From JAHJDO01 sp030671985 [NCBI: bacterium] (GTDB lineage: Bacteria; JAHJDO01): 25,393 nt of DNA. Below are positions 1-7,940 of the stretch, in pieces (positions within the stretch are counted from its first letter, which is position 1; each line of letters starts with the position of its first letter). The notes under the pieces were generated by a model, which worked only from the letters and a program-made list of their open reading frames with translations, ran no database searches and had not been told where the DNA came from. The stretch is from assembly GCA_030671985.1 (NCBI GenBank), contig DAOVHI010000001.1, positions 1 to 25,393 on the forward strand. The letters run 5' to 3'. Position numbers and translations under genes: made by a program.

Positions 1-750
1 AGCGCGCGGGATAACCTTATTATACGCCTGCCGCGCCTGATTGATTACCCTTTCTCTTTCCTGCTTCGCCTCATTGACCTCATTAAATGCAGGCTTTACT
101 TCATCAGGAGGATTTACATCCTGAAGTTTCACAGTAACAATCTGAATTCCTGTTTCATACTTATCCAATATTTTTTGCATCTCAATATGTGTAAGGTCAT
201 CAATCTCTTCTCTCTTTGTGCTAAGGACTTCATCTACACTGTAGTTGCCTACAAACCTCCGCATTACCACTTCGGAGATATCTCGAACGTTATCCTCGGG
301 ATCTCTGGTATTAAAAAGCAGTTGTACAGGATCTTTTACCCTGAATTGCACGATCCAGCGTACATCCAGAATATTGAGATCCCCTGTAAGCATCAAAGAT
401 TCGTCAAGATAGGAACCGGTTGAATATTGGGTTCTTACTCCTGAACGAAGAGTCCGCACGCCAAACTCCTGTTTAAATATACGCTCAACTTTTACAGGAA
501 TTACTTTATCTATTCCAAAAGGCAGCTTCATATGTAATCCTGATCCGACTGGCGGAGCAACATATTTGCCAAAGCGTCGTACAACGCCAACCTCATCCGG
601 ACCAATGGAATAGATTGCGCTTTTTAACAGTATCAATATGAACACGCCAATGACTATAAGTGGAACTACGCCTCCAAATTTACTGAGCTTCTGCTTCCCT
701 ACATTAATCATACGTTCCAGATCATCCTGGCCATTACCACCGTATTCCAT
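1..750 (-). CDS. hflK: HflK, FtsH protease modulator (5' part, cut by window edge)
   Basis: This frame is open from an ATG at 750 to the left edge, giving the first 250 residues of HflK. HflK is a membrane-anchored SPFH/band-7 protein that, in characterised bacteria, forms a complex with HflC around the FtsH protease and tunes its turnover of membrane proteins. The translation shows a short polar N-terminus, one hydrophobic segment near residues 22-41, and then an SPFH domain. That domain includes the family-typical stretches VGVVRRFGKY and FRVKDPVQ, and a helical part containing DVNPPDEV. The start has a strong ribosome site (AAGGAGG, about 5 bases upstream). serS ends 12 bases upstream on the same strand, so the two genes are probably co-transcribed. 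hflC would be expected just beyond the left edge. Family assignment is confident; the C-terminus is not visible. Confidence 0.93.
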   Translation of the reverse strand, partial: MEYGGNGQDDLERMINVGKQKLSKFGGVVPLIVIGVFILILLKSAIYSIGPDEVGVVRRFGKYVAPPVGSGLHMKLPFGIDKVIPVKVERIFKQEFGVRTLRSGVRTQYSTGSYLDESLMLTGDLNILDVRWIVQFRVKDPVQLLFNTRDPEDNVRDISEVVMRRFVGNYSVDEVLSTKREEIDDLTHIEMQKILDKYETGIQIVTVKLQDVNPPDEVKPAFNEVNEAKQERERVINQARQAYNKVIPRA

Positions 751-762
751 AACTCCTCCTTT

Positions 763-2034
763 TTATTCTATGATCTCCATCCCATCCATGTAGGGCTGGA
801 GAGCTTTGGGGATGGAAACACTTCCATCTTCCATTTGATTGTTTTCCAGAAGCGCAACAACGGTTCTTGCAAGAGCCACACCTGAACCATTCAGAGTGTG
901 CACGAACTCTACCTTTTCTGTCTGTTTTCTTCTAAACCTTATATTGGCGCGTCTTGCCTGAAAATCCTCAAAATTACTACAAGAGGAGACTTCCAGATAC
1001 TTATTCTGTCCGGCTCCCCATATTTCTATATCATAGCATTTTGCTGCTGCAAATGAAATATCTGTTGTATTCAACACAATAACTCTGTACGGAAGCTCCA
1101 ATTGACGAAGTATGGTTTCTGCATTTCCAAGTAAAACTTCAAGCTCCTGATAAGAGTTTTCAGGCTTTACAAATTTTACCATTTCAATCTTATCAAATTG
1201 ATGTACTCTATTAAGTCCTCGGGTATCTTTTCCATAAGAACCGGCTTCTCTTCTAAAACATGGAGAGTACGCTGTATAGCAGATCGGCAGATCATCCTCT
1301 TTTAATATCTCATCTCTGTGTATATTTGTAACAGGCACCTCCGCAGTCGGTATGAGAAAAAAGTCGTCTATTTCGCATCTATACATATCTTCTTCCATTT
1401 TGGGCAGCTGCCCCGTGCTCGTCATAGAGAGCCTATTCGCTATAAAGGGAGTTGATACTTCCTTATATCCGTGCTCTCTTGTGTGAATATCAAGCATAAA
1501 ATTTATAAGCGCTCTTTCAAGTCTGGCACCTAGTCCCTTATATAGAGAAAAATGTCCGCCTGCTATCTTTGAGGCTCTTTCAAAGTCCAGTATGTCCAAA
1601 CGCTTTGCAATTTCCCAGTGAGGCTTTGGAGCAAAATTAAACTTTGGCATTACTCCCCATTTTTTTATCTCAACATTATCCTTTTCCGACTTGCCAATCG
1701 GCGTTGTCTTATGTGGAATATTTGGGACAAATAGGAGTTTTTGGCGTAATTTTTTATCTATTCCCCCCAATTTTTCGTCTAATTCCTTAATTTTCTGGGA
1801 TATGCTTCCCATTTCGCCGATTAAGGTGTCTGCGTTTCCTCCGTCTTTTTTAAGTCTTGAGATCTCGGTGGAAGCAGTATTCCTCTTTTGCTTAAGAGCT
1901 TCTACATTTCCAAGCAATAACCTTCTTTCTTCATCAATCCTCAATATCTCATCAATATCCACAGACATGTTTCTGTTTTTTACTGCATTCTTCACGCAGT
2001 TTGTCTCTTCTCTTATAAATTTTATATCCAACAT
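763..2034 (-). CDS. serS: Seryl-tRNA synthetase
   Basis: Class II aminoacyl-tRNA synthetase that charges tRNA(Ser) with serine in the cytoplasm; the product also serves selenocysteine synthesis where that exists. The 423-residue length is normal. The N-terminal 110 residues are charged and heptad-like, matching the antiparallel coiled-coil arm that grips the tRNA(Ser) long variable arm. The catalytic core shows TAEVP (230-234), class II motif 2 [14 protein letters not shown] (260-273) and motif 3 [17 protein letters not shown] (381-397). The ATG at 2034 is preceded by AGGGG and by a near-consensus promoter. It is the first gene of a leftward unit continuing into hflK, and it diverges from the EF-G operon. 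No T-box leader is seen in the 167-base divergent spacer. Confidence 0.98.
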   Translation of the reverse strand: MLDIKFIREETNCVKNAVKNRNMSVDIDEILRIDEERRLLLGNVEALKQKRNTASTEISRLKKDGGNADTLIGEMGSISQKIKELDEKLGGIDKKLRQKLLFVPNIPHKTTPIGKSEKDNVEIKKWGVMPKFNFAPKPHWEIAKRLDILDFERASKIAGGHFSLYKGLGARLERALINFMLDIHTREHGYKEVSTPFIANRLSMTSTGQLPKMEEDMYRCEIDDFFLIPTAEVPVTNIHRDEILKEDDLPICYTAYSPCFRREAGSYGKDTRGLNRVHQFDKIEMVKFVKPENSYQELEVLLGNAETILRQLELPYRVIVLNTTDISFAAAKCYDIEIWGAGQNKYLEVSSCSNFEDFQARRANIRFRRKQTEKVEFVHTLNGSGVALARTVVALLENNQMEDGSVSIPKALQPYMDGMEIIE

Positions 2035-2062
2035 GATATTACCCCTATAAAACTACTTCAGC

Positions 2063-2091
2063 ATTATGAACAACATTCGGGATTTTGTCAA
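2063..2091 (-). promoter_or_regulatory. Sigma70-type promoter of serS-hflK
   Basis: On the minus strand a perfect -35 TTGACA (2086-2091) is followed after 17 bases by CATAAT (2063-2068, five of six matches). The predicted transcript start near 2056 leaves a leader of about 22 bases before the serS ATG, containing AGGGG. It was identified by eye from hexamers and spacing only. Confidence 0.65.
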
Positions 2092-2128
2092 TCTTCTTGT
2101 AGCTTGAAAACTTCCATAAATTTATTCC

Positions 2129-2158
2129 TTGAAAGCATAAACGCCGCTATGCTATATT
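2129..2158 (+). promoter_or_regulatory. Sigma70-type promoter of the EF-G-yebC-ruvCA operon
   Basis: TTGAAA (2129-2134), an 18-base spacer, then TATATT (2153-2158) preceded by TGC, an extended -10. The predicted start near 2165 gives a leader of about 37 bases carrying AAGGGGGGAT ahead of the EF-G ATG at 2202. It lies back to back with the serS promoter, and the two -35 boxes are about 37 bases apart. Confidence 0.55.
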
Positions 2159-2201
2159 ACACCGACTTGTTTCATTAATCACAAGCAAAAAAGGGGGGAT
2201 T

Positions 2202-4247
2202 ATGAAGGAATGTGTCAGCGAGAAAATAAGGAACATCGTTCTGGTAGGACGAGCAGGATCAGGTAAGACTTCTCTCTCAGAAGCAATTCTATACAATTCC
2301 GGAGGTTCAAACAGGCTGGGCAAGATAGACGACGGATCAAGTAATTTTGATTACACTCCCGAAGAAACACAAAGAATGACAACAATAACCTCAAAGATAT
2401 GCGCGTGTGAATATAACGACACCAAAATAAATGTTATTGATACTCCCGGATATGCTGACTTTAGAGGAGAGTTGAACTCTGCACTTAGAGTTGCGAATAA
2501 TGTCGTAATAGTGTGTGACTCTACAACAGAAGTCAGTTTGAAAAGTGAGAGAATCTGGAAAATGGTAAAGTCCGAAGCTTCGGGCAAATTAGTTTTTGTG
2601 AATAAAATAGATAAAGACGGTTCGAACTTTTTCAAAACTATTGAGTCTGCCGCAAAAATATTCAAAGAGAAAGTTATCCCTCTGCAGATTCCAATCGGAG
2701 AAGGAGCTTCATTTAAGGGAATTATTGATCTGATGAATATGAAGGAAGAAAGTATCCCCGAAGCTCTTTTAGATCAAGCAAAGCAATATAGGGAAAAACT
2801 AGTTGAAGCGCTGGCTGAAACAGACGATTCTTTGATAGAAAAATATCTTGAAGGAGAAAAACTCTCTCAAGACGAACTCTCTAATGCATTAAGTAAAAGC
2901 ATTCAATCGGGATTATTTATTCCGGCAATGTGCGGTTCCGCGTTGAACAATACAGAAATAAAATTACTTACGGATATAATAATTGCTTCTATGCTGTCTC
3001 CTGTTGCAGATGATATCGTTTCAGGGAAAAAGCCCAATACGGATGAAACCATAGAAAGAAAGGCGTCTGATTCGGATCCGTTCAGTGCTTTGGTCTTCAA
3101 AACAGTATCCGAGCCTCACCTTGGCGAGCTGAGCTTTTTTAGAGTATATTCAGGCACGGTATCTTCCTCATCGGATGTTTATAATTCTACCAGAAGGGAG
3201 AAAGAGAGGCTTGGGCAAATTGTACAGATGCAGGGCAAGAATAAAATAGACGTAAATAAGCTCCATGCAGGAGATATTGGAATAGTTGCTAAATTGAAAA
3301 GCACGAAAACAGGTGATACTTTGTGCGATGCCGGAAATCTTATAGTTTTTTCTCCTCCTAAATTTCCTTTATCAATCATATCATTCGCAATTAAGCCTGA
3401 AACAAGAAAAGACGAGGATAAAATTGGTACAGCTTTGACTAAATTAAAAGAAGAAGATCCAACATTAAGTGTGGAAGTTGACAAGGAATTCGGGCAAACA
3501 ATCATTTCCGGGCTTGGAGAGCTTCATCTGGAGGTTATTATAAGTAAACTGGCAAAGAAATTTGGCGTGAAGGTTAATATGGAAAAACCAAGAATTCCCT
3601 ATAGAGAAACAATAAGGAAATCCGCAAAAGGACATACTAAATACAAAAAGCAGTCCGGAGGGCGCGGACAATACGCCGAGGTGTATATTGAGATTAAACA
3701 TTTGGAAATCGGCAAGGGATTTGAGTTTGTTAATAAGGTAGTTGGAGGCGCTATCCCGGCCAAATTTATTTCTTCTGTTGAAAAGGGATTAAAACAGGTT
3801 ATTCAAAAGGGAGTTGTGGCCGGTTATCCTGTTGTGGACTTGAGTGTATCGTTATACGACGGAACGTTCCATGCCGTTGATTCCTCTGATATAGCATTTC
3901 AGATAGCCGCATCTATGGCGTTTAAAGAGGCTATGACAGCGGCAAATCCTGTGCTTACAGAACCTATCATGGAGGTAGAGGTTACGGTTCCTTCTCAATA
4001 CATGGGAGATGTTAATGGAGACATGAACTCCAGACGCGGAAGAATTATCGGAATTGATACGGATGGGAGCTCTCAAACAATAAAGGCGAATGTTCCTTTG
4101 GCGGAGCTCTATAAGTATGCAACGGATCTTAAATCTATGACGCAGGGAGGCGGTACTTACAGCATGCATTTTTCACATTATGAACAAGTTCCTGCGCAAA
4201 TAAGCGGTAAGGTTGTTGAAGAAACAGAGAAAATGAAGAAGGGATAG
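2202..4247 (+). CDS. Elongation factor G-like GTPase (EF-G-2 / TM1651 type)
   Basis: A five-domain translational GTPase of 681 residues. The P-loop is GRAGSGKT (16-23), G3 is DTPGY (80-84) and G4 is NKID (134-137). Domains II to V follow, with the EF-G signatures SGLGELHLEV and YRETIRKSAKGHTKYKKQ and a C-terminal domain near VTVPSQYMGDVNGDMNSRRG. The P-loop lacks the AHIDAGKTT of canonical EF-G, and switch I reads QRMTTITS rather than the usual RGITI. These point to the EF-G-2-like branch, which is often a paralogue beside a normal fusA. Whether it drives translocation or has a specialised role cannot be told here. It has a strong GGGGGG ribosome site and is the first gene of an operon, with yebC starting 5 bases after its stop. 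Confidence 0.9.
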   Translation: MKECVSEKIRNIVLVGRAGSGKTSLSEAILYNSGGSNRLGKIDDGSSNFDYTPEETQRMTTITSKICACEYNDTKINVIDTPGYADFRGELNSALRVANNVVIVCDSTTEVSLKSERIWKMVKSEASGKLVFVNKIDKDGSNFFKTIESAAKIFKEKVIPLQIPIGEGASFKGIIDLMNMKEESIPEALLDQAKQYREKLVEALAETDDSLIEKYLEGEKLSQDELSNALSKSIQSGLFIPAMCGSALNNTEIKLLTDIIIASMLSPVADDIVSGKKPNTDETIERKASDSDPFSALVFKTVSEPHLGELSFFRVYSGTVSSSSDVYNSTRREKERLGQIVQMQGKNKIDVNKLHAGDIGIVAKLKSTKTGDTLCDAGNLIVFSPPKFPLSIISFAIKPETRKDEDKIGTALTKLKEEDPTLSVEVDKEFGQTIISGLGELHLEVIISKLAKKFGVKVNMEKPRIPYRETIRKSAKGHTKYKKQSGGRGQYAEVYIEIKHLEIGKGFEFVNKVVGGAIPAKFISSVEKGLKQVIQKGVVAGYPVVDLSVSLYDGTFHAVDSSDIAFQIAASMAFKEAMTAANPVLTEPIMEVEVTVPSQYMGDVNGDMNSRRGRIIGIDTDGSSQTIKANVPLAELYKYATDLKSMTQGGGTYSMHFSHYEQVPAQISGKVVEETEKMKKG

Positions 4248-4252
4248 AATAA

Positions 4253-4996
4253 ATGTCGGGTCATTCAAAATGGGCATCAATTAAACATAAAAAAGCGAAA
4301 GTTGATGCGCAGCGTGGAAAAACATTTACAAAGCTTATCAAAGAAATAACTGTTGCTGCGCGCAGCGGCGGGGGCGATGTCGACGCTAACGCCAGACTGA
4401 GGAGCGCTATTCAGGTAGCAAAGGACGCAAACATGCCTGCGTCAAATGTAGAACGCGCAGTTAAGAAAGGGACAGGGGAATTACCCGGAGTGAACTACGA
4501 AGAGCTTACATATGAAGGATACGGTCCTGCCGGAGTAGCTATTTATGCAGAACTCCTTACCGATAGCAAGAATCGCACGGCTGCCGAAATAAAACATGTT
4601 TTTTCGAAAAACGGAGGACATCTTGCTGAGAGTGGAAGTGTAGCGTGGATATTTGAGAAAAAAGGTCTATGTCATGTCAAAAAGGACTTCGTAGATGAAG
4701 ACAAACTTATGGAAATCGTTTTAGACGCCGGTGCTGAAGATATGAAAACAGAGAGTGATTTCTACGAGGTCATAACTAATCCTCGAATTTTTGAACAAGT
4801 TAAGACAGCAATCCTGAAAGAGGGTATCAATCCTGAATTGGCGGAAATAAGCATGATACCTAAGAGCACGGTTCCCGTTACAGGGAAAAAGGCGGAACAG
4901 ATGCTGCATCTTATGGAAGCGCTTGAGGATCATGATGACGTGCAGCATGTTTATGCAAACTTTGATATTTCTGATGAGGAAATGGAAAATATATAG
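4253..4996 (+). CDS. yebC: YebC/TACO1-family regulatory or translation-assisting protein
   Basis: A 247-residue member of the YebC/PmpR/TACO1 family. Members have been described both as DNA-binding regulators and as ribosome-associated factors that ease translation of proline-rich stretches; the sequence cannot separate these roles. The hallmark N-terminus MSGHSKWASIKHKK is present, followed by NARLRSAIQVAKDANMP and the family motif YEGYGPAGVA near residues 83-92. A ribosome site (AAGGGATAG) lies in the end of the EF-G gene. Its stop TAG shares one base with the ruvC GTG start (TAGTG at 4994-4998), implying coupled translation. The yebC-ruvC-ruvA order is widely conserved in bacteria. Confidence 0.97.
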   Translation: MSGHSKWASIKHKKAKVDAQRGKTFTKLIKEITVAARSGGGDVDANARLRSAIQVAKDANMPASNVERAVKKGTGELPGVNYEELTYEGYGPAGVAIYAELLTDSKNRTAAEIKHVFSKNGGHLAESGSVAWIFEKKGLCHVKKDFVDEDKLMEIVLDAGAEDMKTESDFYEVITNPRIFEQVKTAILKEGINPELAEISMIPKSTVPVTGKKAEQMLHLMEALEDHDDVQHVYANFDISDEEMENI

Positions 4997-5517
4997 TGCG
5001 CATTCTTGGTGTTGACCCGGGCGTTGCCAGAACAGGTTATGCAGTTATAGAATCCCAGCAGGGAAAGGATTCTCTTTTGCCTTTAAGATTTGGATGTATA
5101 GAAACGTCAAAAGATGAGCCGTTTTTTAATCGTCTTAAATTAATTTATAGAAAAATTTCTGATATAATAGAAAAATACAAACCCGATGTTCTTAGTATTG
5201 AGGAACTGTTTTTTTGCAAAAACGCAAAAACCGCTCTTCAAGTGGGTCAAGCGAGGGGTGCGATTATAGTGGCAGGGGTTAATGCTGATCTTGAAATAGC
5301 GTCATATACTCCTTTGGAAATAAAGCTGGCCATAGTTGGATATGGAAAAGCCTCCAAACAACAGGTTCAGTTTATGGTAAAAAAACTTCTGCATCTTGAA
5401 GAGACACCTAAGCCCGACGATGTAGCGGATGCTTTAGCTATTGCCATGTGTTATATAAATCGATTAGTACCAAGAGGAAGAAGTGATAGGATATATAGAA
5501 GGAAAATTATCGGTTAA
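4996..5517 (+). CDS. ruvC: Holliday junction resolvase RuvC
   Basis: Dimeric RNase H-fold endonuclease that cuts Holliday junctions symmetrically during recombination repair, working with RuvAB. All four acidic catalytic positions are visible: D7 in MRILGVDPG, E69 in SIEELFF, and D142 and D145 in PDDVADALAIA. The conserved KTALQVGQARGA follows the second acid. The 173-residue length is typical. It begins with GTG overlapping the yebC stop by one base, and its last 35 bases overlap ruvA in another frame, consistent with one translationally coupled operon. Confidence 0.98.
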   Translation: MRILGVDPGVARTGYAVIESQQGKDSLLPLRFGCIETSKDEPFFNRLKLIYRKISDIIEKYKPDVLSIEELFFCKNAKTALQVGQARGAIIVAGVNADLEIASYTPLEIKLAIVGYGKASKQQVQFMVKKLLHLEETPKPDDVADALAIAMCYINRLVPRGRSDRIYRRKIIG

Positions 5518-6082
5518 AACGCCGGCACTTATTGTTATAGATGTTGGCGGAGTCGGCTATGAAATGCATGTTTCGCTGACTACATACAACCAAATCTGCA
5601 AAATCGAGGAAAAATTAAAGGTTTTTACATATCTTTATGTAAGAGAAGATAAATTAGATCTCTATGGCTTTGCAACTGAAGATGAAAAAGATTTTTTTAA
5701 GACACTGATTTCCATATCAGGAATAGGACCAAGCGTGGCTATAAGGATTTTATCTGCTATAAAAGTTGACAGATTCAAGGCCGCAGTTATAGATGAAGAT
5801 GTTGGGATATTAACCACAATTCCGGGTATAGGCAAAAAAACCGCCCAGCGGATCATAGTGGAACTCAAGGATAAAATAGGTATTTTAACAGACAGAGAAA
5901 AATCTTATCTGGCTGGCAAAGATCCTGAGGAACTCTCTGTAATTAATGACAGTATATCTGCATTGGTTTCATTAGGATATTCCCGCGCCATTGCACAAAA
6001 AGCTGTTGACAGGGTGCTGGCTGAGACAAAAGAAGAGATAAAGATAGAAGCGCTTATACGAAAGTCCCTTAAGTTTATCTAA
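5483..6082 (+). CDS. ruvA: Holliday junction branch migration protein RuvA
   Basis: RuvA tetramers hold the Holliday junction and load the RuvB helicase. The protein has 199 residues with three recognisable parts: an N-terminal OB fold beginning MIGYIEGKLSV, two helix-hairpin-helix motifs (SISGIGPSVAIRIL and TIPGIGKKTAQRI), and a C-terminal RuvB-binding domain (ALVSLGYSRAIAQKAVDRV). The start is GTG at 5483 inside the end of ruvC, with AAGAGGAAG just upstream. ruvB, often the next gene, is absent: ruvA meets a convergent gene 38 bases on, so ruvB must lie elsewhere. No terminator hairpin is obvious in that gap. Confidence 0.97.
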   Translation: MIGYIEGKLSVKTPALIVIDVGGVGYEMHVSLTTYNQICKIEEKLKVFTYLYVREDKLDLYGFATEDEKDFFKTLISISGIGPSVAIRILSAIKVDRFKAAVIDEDVGILTTIPGIGKKTAQRIIVELKDKIGILTDREKSYLAGKDPEELSVINDSISALVSLGYSRAIAQKAVDRVLAETKEEIKIEALIRKSLKFI

Positions 6083-6120
6083 AGTGAACCCTAAAAACGC
6101 TGCAAATATATACAAAAAGC

Positions 6121-7422
6121 TCAATGAGATTTTAACGCTTGCCACGAAACTTTATAGTTATTGTTTGCGCTCCACAACAGCCATCCGCATGCTCCGGTTT
6201 CTTTAGCGGCTTTTATCTGTTCAAGAATGTAGTCTTTATTCCACTTGGATTTGGTTATCTTATATGGAAATGCCTGAAGCCATGGTCTTATAATAATACC
6301 TGTTTTTTCTGTAGCAATTCTGGTTTTTTTGCAGCCTTGCGAGACAAAATAATATGGATGATCTGCAGGATTCTTCCTGCCTTCAAACCTGCCGTAGAAA
6401 TGAGATGGATAGAGCATAGGACTTATTACATCAGCATATTTTGCAAGATCCCGAATCCTCTGACCCGTGATTTCCTCATCTTCCTTACGCTGCCATGCCG
6501 TAATTGCATAAACATCTATGGATAATAAGACTTTCTTCCTGCGTGTTAATTCATAAGCTTTCTTCAGAAAACTTGTTATGATCGCGTGCTTTTCTGTCTT
6601 TGTCTCATCGAATGAGTACTTTGCATCCTTGACTTTTCCCATTGCAGGAAATCTAATGTAATCAAACTGAACTTCATCCACACCCAAGTCGCACAGTTCT
6701 GTGACCAAATCGAGATTATATTTCTGAACCTGTTCAAGAGAAGGATCCACCCATCTAAGCTTACCTTTCTGTTTCCACACGCCTCCTTTGGACTTGCTTT
6801 GTATAGCTAGCTCAGGCCGTTTTTTAGCCAAAATCTCATCACAAAAAAGCGCAATTCTTGCGACAACATGTATCCTCTCTTCATGCAAAAGATATATCAT
6901 TTTGCTTATGTCTCTTATCTGAGATTTTTCGGTAGCGCCTATTTCTTTTGCAAGCCGCACGGAACTTTTATATGTTACTACGCCGTCAATATCCTTCACG
7001 TCAAAAACTATGGTGTTTCCTCCAACAGATTTCAGCTTTTTCGCTAGTGTTAAAATTCTTTCTGCTCCTGCCGTATTACCGGTTATGTATATTCCTCTGG
7101 CATTAAAAGATTTGTCTTTTGTGACTGTTTTCGCCTTGACTGGTTTTGTTCTAACAACAGGAATTCTAAGTTTTTTATTTATTTTAAGACCTGTCTGATT
7201 AATATCGTTAATCTTTTTTATTTCTTTAACTAGTGATGATGATGTATAGAAATCGCTCAGAGGGAGGTATTTCTTGGCAATTTTATGCAACGATTCTCCT
7301 TTTCTTACGGTATGAGTTATGAAAGAGGATGGAGCGGCACATAATTGCGAAAGACAAAATCCAAATAAAAGACAAATAATAAATAAAATCCGAAATGGTT
7401 TTTTGACCAAAGTATAATTCAT
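6121..7422 (-). CDS. Secreted LysM plus DUF4015 putative glycoside hydrolase
   Basis: A predicted exported protein of 433 residues from the ATG at 7422. A lysine-containing N-terminus and a hydrophobic core (RILFIICLLFGFCLSQL) form a signal peptide with likely cleavage around LCA-AP. A LysM domain follows (HTVRKGESLHKIAKKYL), which usually binds peptidoglycan or chitin-like glycans. The remainder matches the DUF4015 putative glycoside hydrolase family, a TIM-barrel group: ARGIYITGNTAG, FDVKDIDGVVTY, VDEVQFDYIRFP, DVISPMLYPSHF, RPWLQAFPY. The acids in FDYIRFP are candidate active-site residues, but the substrate is unknown. In-frame alternatives at TTG 7458 and ATG 7446 would put extra polar residues before the signal peptide, so 7422 is preferred, though no clear ribosome site supports it. 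Confidence 0.82.
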   Translation of the reverse strand: MNYTLVKKPFRILFIICLLFGFCLSQLCAAPSSFITHTVRKGESLHKIAKKYLPLSDFYTSSSLVKEIKKINDINQTGLKINKKLRIPVVRTKPVKAKTVTKDKSFNARGIYITGNTAGAERILTLAKKLKSVGGNTIVFDVKDIDGVVTYKSSVRLAKEIGATEKSQIRDISKMIYLLHEERIHVVARIALFCDEILAKKRPELAIQSKSKGGVWKQKGKLRWVDPSLEQVQKYNLDLVTELCDLGVDEVQFDYIRFPAMGKVKDAKYSFDETKTEKHAIITSFLKKAYELTRRKKVLLSIDVYAITAWQRKEDEEITGQRIRDLAKYADVISPMLYPSHFYGRFEGRKNPADHPYYFVSQGCKKTRIATEKTGIIIRPWLQAFPYKITKSKWNKDYILEQIKAAKETGACGWLLWSANNNYKVSWQALKSH

Positions 7423-7522
7423 TGAGCAGAAACTATCACTTTTCATAAGGCAAGTCAAGCATACGAGATATTAAAATAATATTGGATTTGTGTGCTCAAG
7501 TTGGTGTACAATCAAGATTGTC

Positions 7523-7861
7523 ATGAGTGATTGTTTATTCTGTAAGATTATCAGTAAAGAAATTCCGGCAGAAATAGTATATGAAGATGAGGATATAATA
7601 GCATTTAGGGACATTAAACCTGTTGCATCCACTCACGTACTAATAGTTCCAAAGAAACACATCTCAACCATTATTGATGCTGATGACAATGTATTAATTG
7701 GGAAGATACATAAAATAGCTGTAGAGATAGCAGAGAAAAACAACATTGCCTCTTCGGGGTTTCGCATAGTATGTAACTGCAACAAGCACGGTGGGCAAGA
7801 GGTGTTTCATCTGCATTTTCATCTTATAGGCGGAAGGATCATGAACTGGCCTCCGGGATAG
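7523..7861 (+). CDS. HIT-family (histidine triad) nucleotide hydrolase
   Basis: A 112-residue HINT-like protein. Family members hydrolyse purine nucleoside phosphoramidates and related adenylated compounds. The N-terminal CLFCKI contains the CxxC often seen in bacterial HIT proteins, FRDIKPVASTHVLIVPKKHI forms the substrate pocket strands, and the histidine triad is HLHFHLIGG near the C-terminus, ending RIMNWPPG. The ATG at 7523 is chosen because the family begins just before CLFC; an in-frame GTG at 7490 would add 11 unrelated residues. The upstream spacer is shared with the divergent DUF4015 gene. dnaG follows after 79 bases and appears to have its own promoter. Confidence 0.95.
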   Translation: MSDCLFCKIISKEIPAEIVYEDEDIIAFRDIKPVASTHVLIVPKKHISTIIDADDNVLIGKIHKIAVEIAEKNNIASSGFRIVCNCNKHGGQEVFHLHFHLIGGRIMNWPPG

Positions 7862-7862
7862 T

Positions 7863-7892
7863 TTGACAAGTCACATATCACAATGCTAAACT
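7863..7892 (+). promoter_or_regulatory. Candidate promoter of dnaG-rpoD
   Basis: A perfect -35 TTGACA (7863-7868) starts two bases after the HIT stop codon. An 18-base spacer leads to TAAACT (7887-7892, four of six matches). The predicted start near 7899 coincides with an in-frame TTG, so it argues for the downstream ATG at 7941 as the dnaG start. The -10 is weak, so support is moderate. Confidence 0.45.
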
Positions 7893-7940
7893 CAAGGTTT
7901 GGCTTTTCGGAAAAAACATCAACAAGGGCAGTCTAAATTT

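Noticed and set aside
175-423. 82-residue plus-strand ORF at the left edge
   Set aside because: It lies antisense to the clear HflK reading frame, which runs open from 750 to the window edge, and it has no family features or ribosome site.
6083-6120. Terminator between convergent ruvA and the DUF4015 gene
   Set aside because: No stem longer than a few pairs is visible in the 38-base gap.
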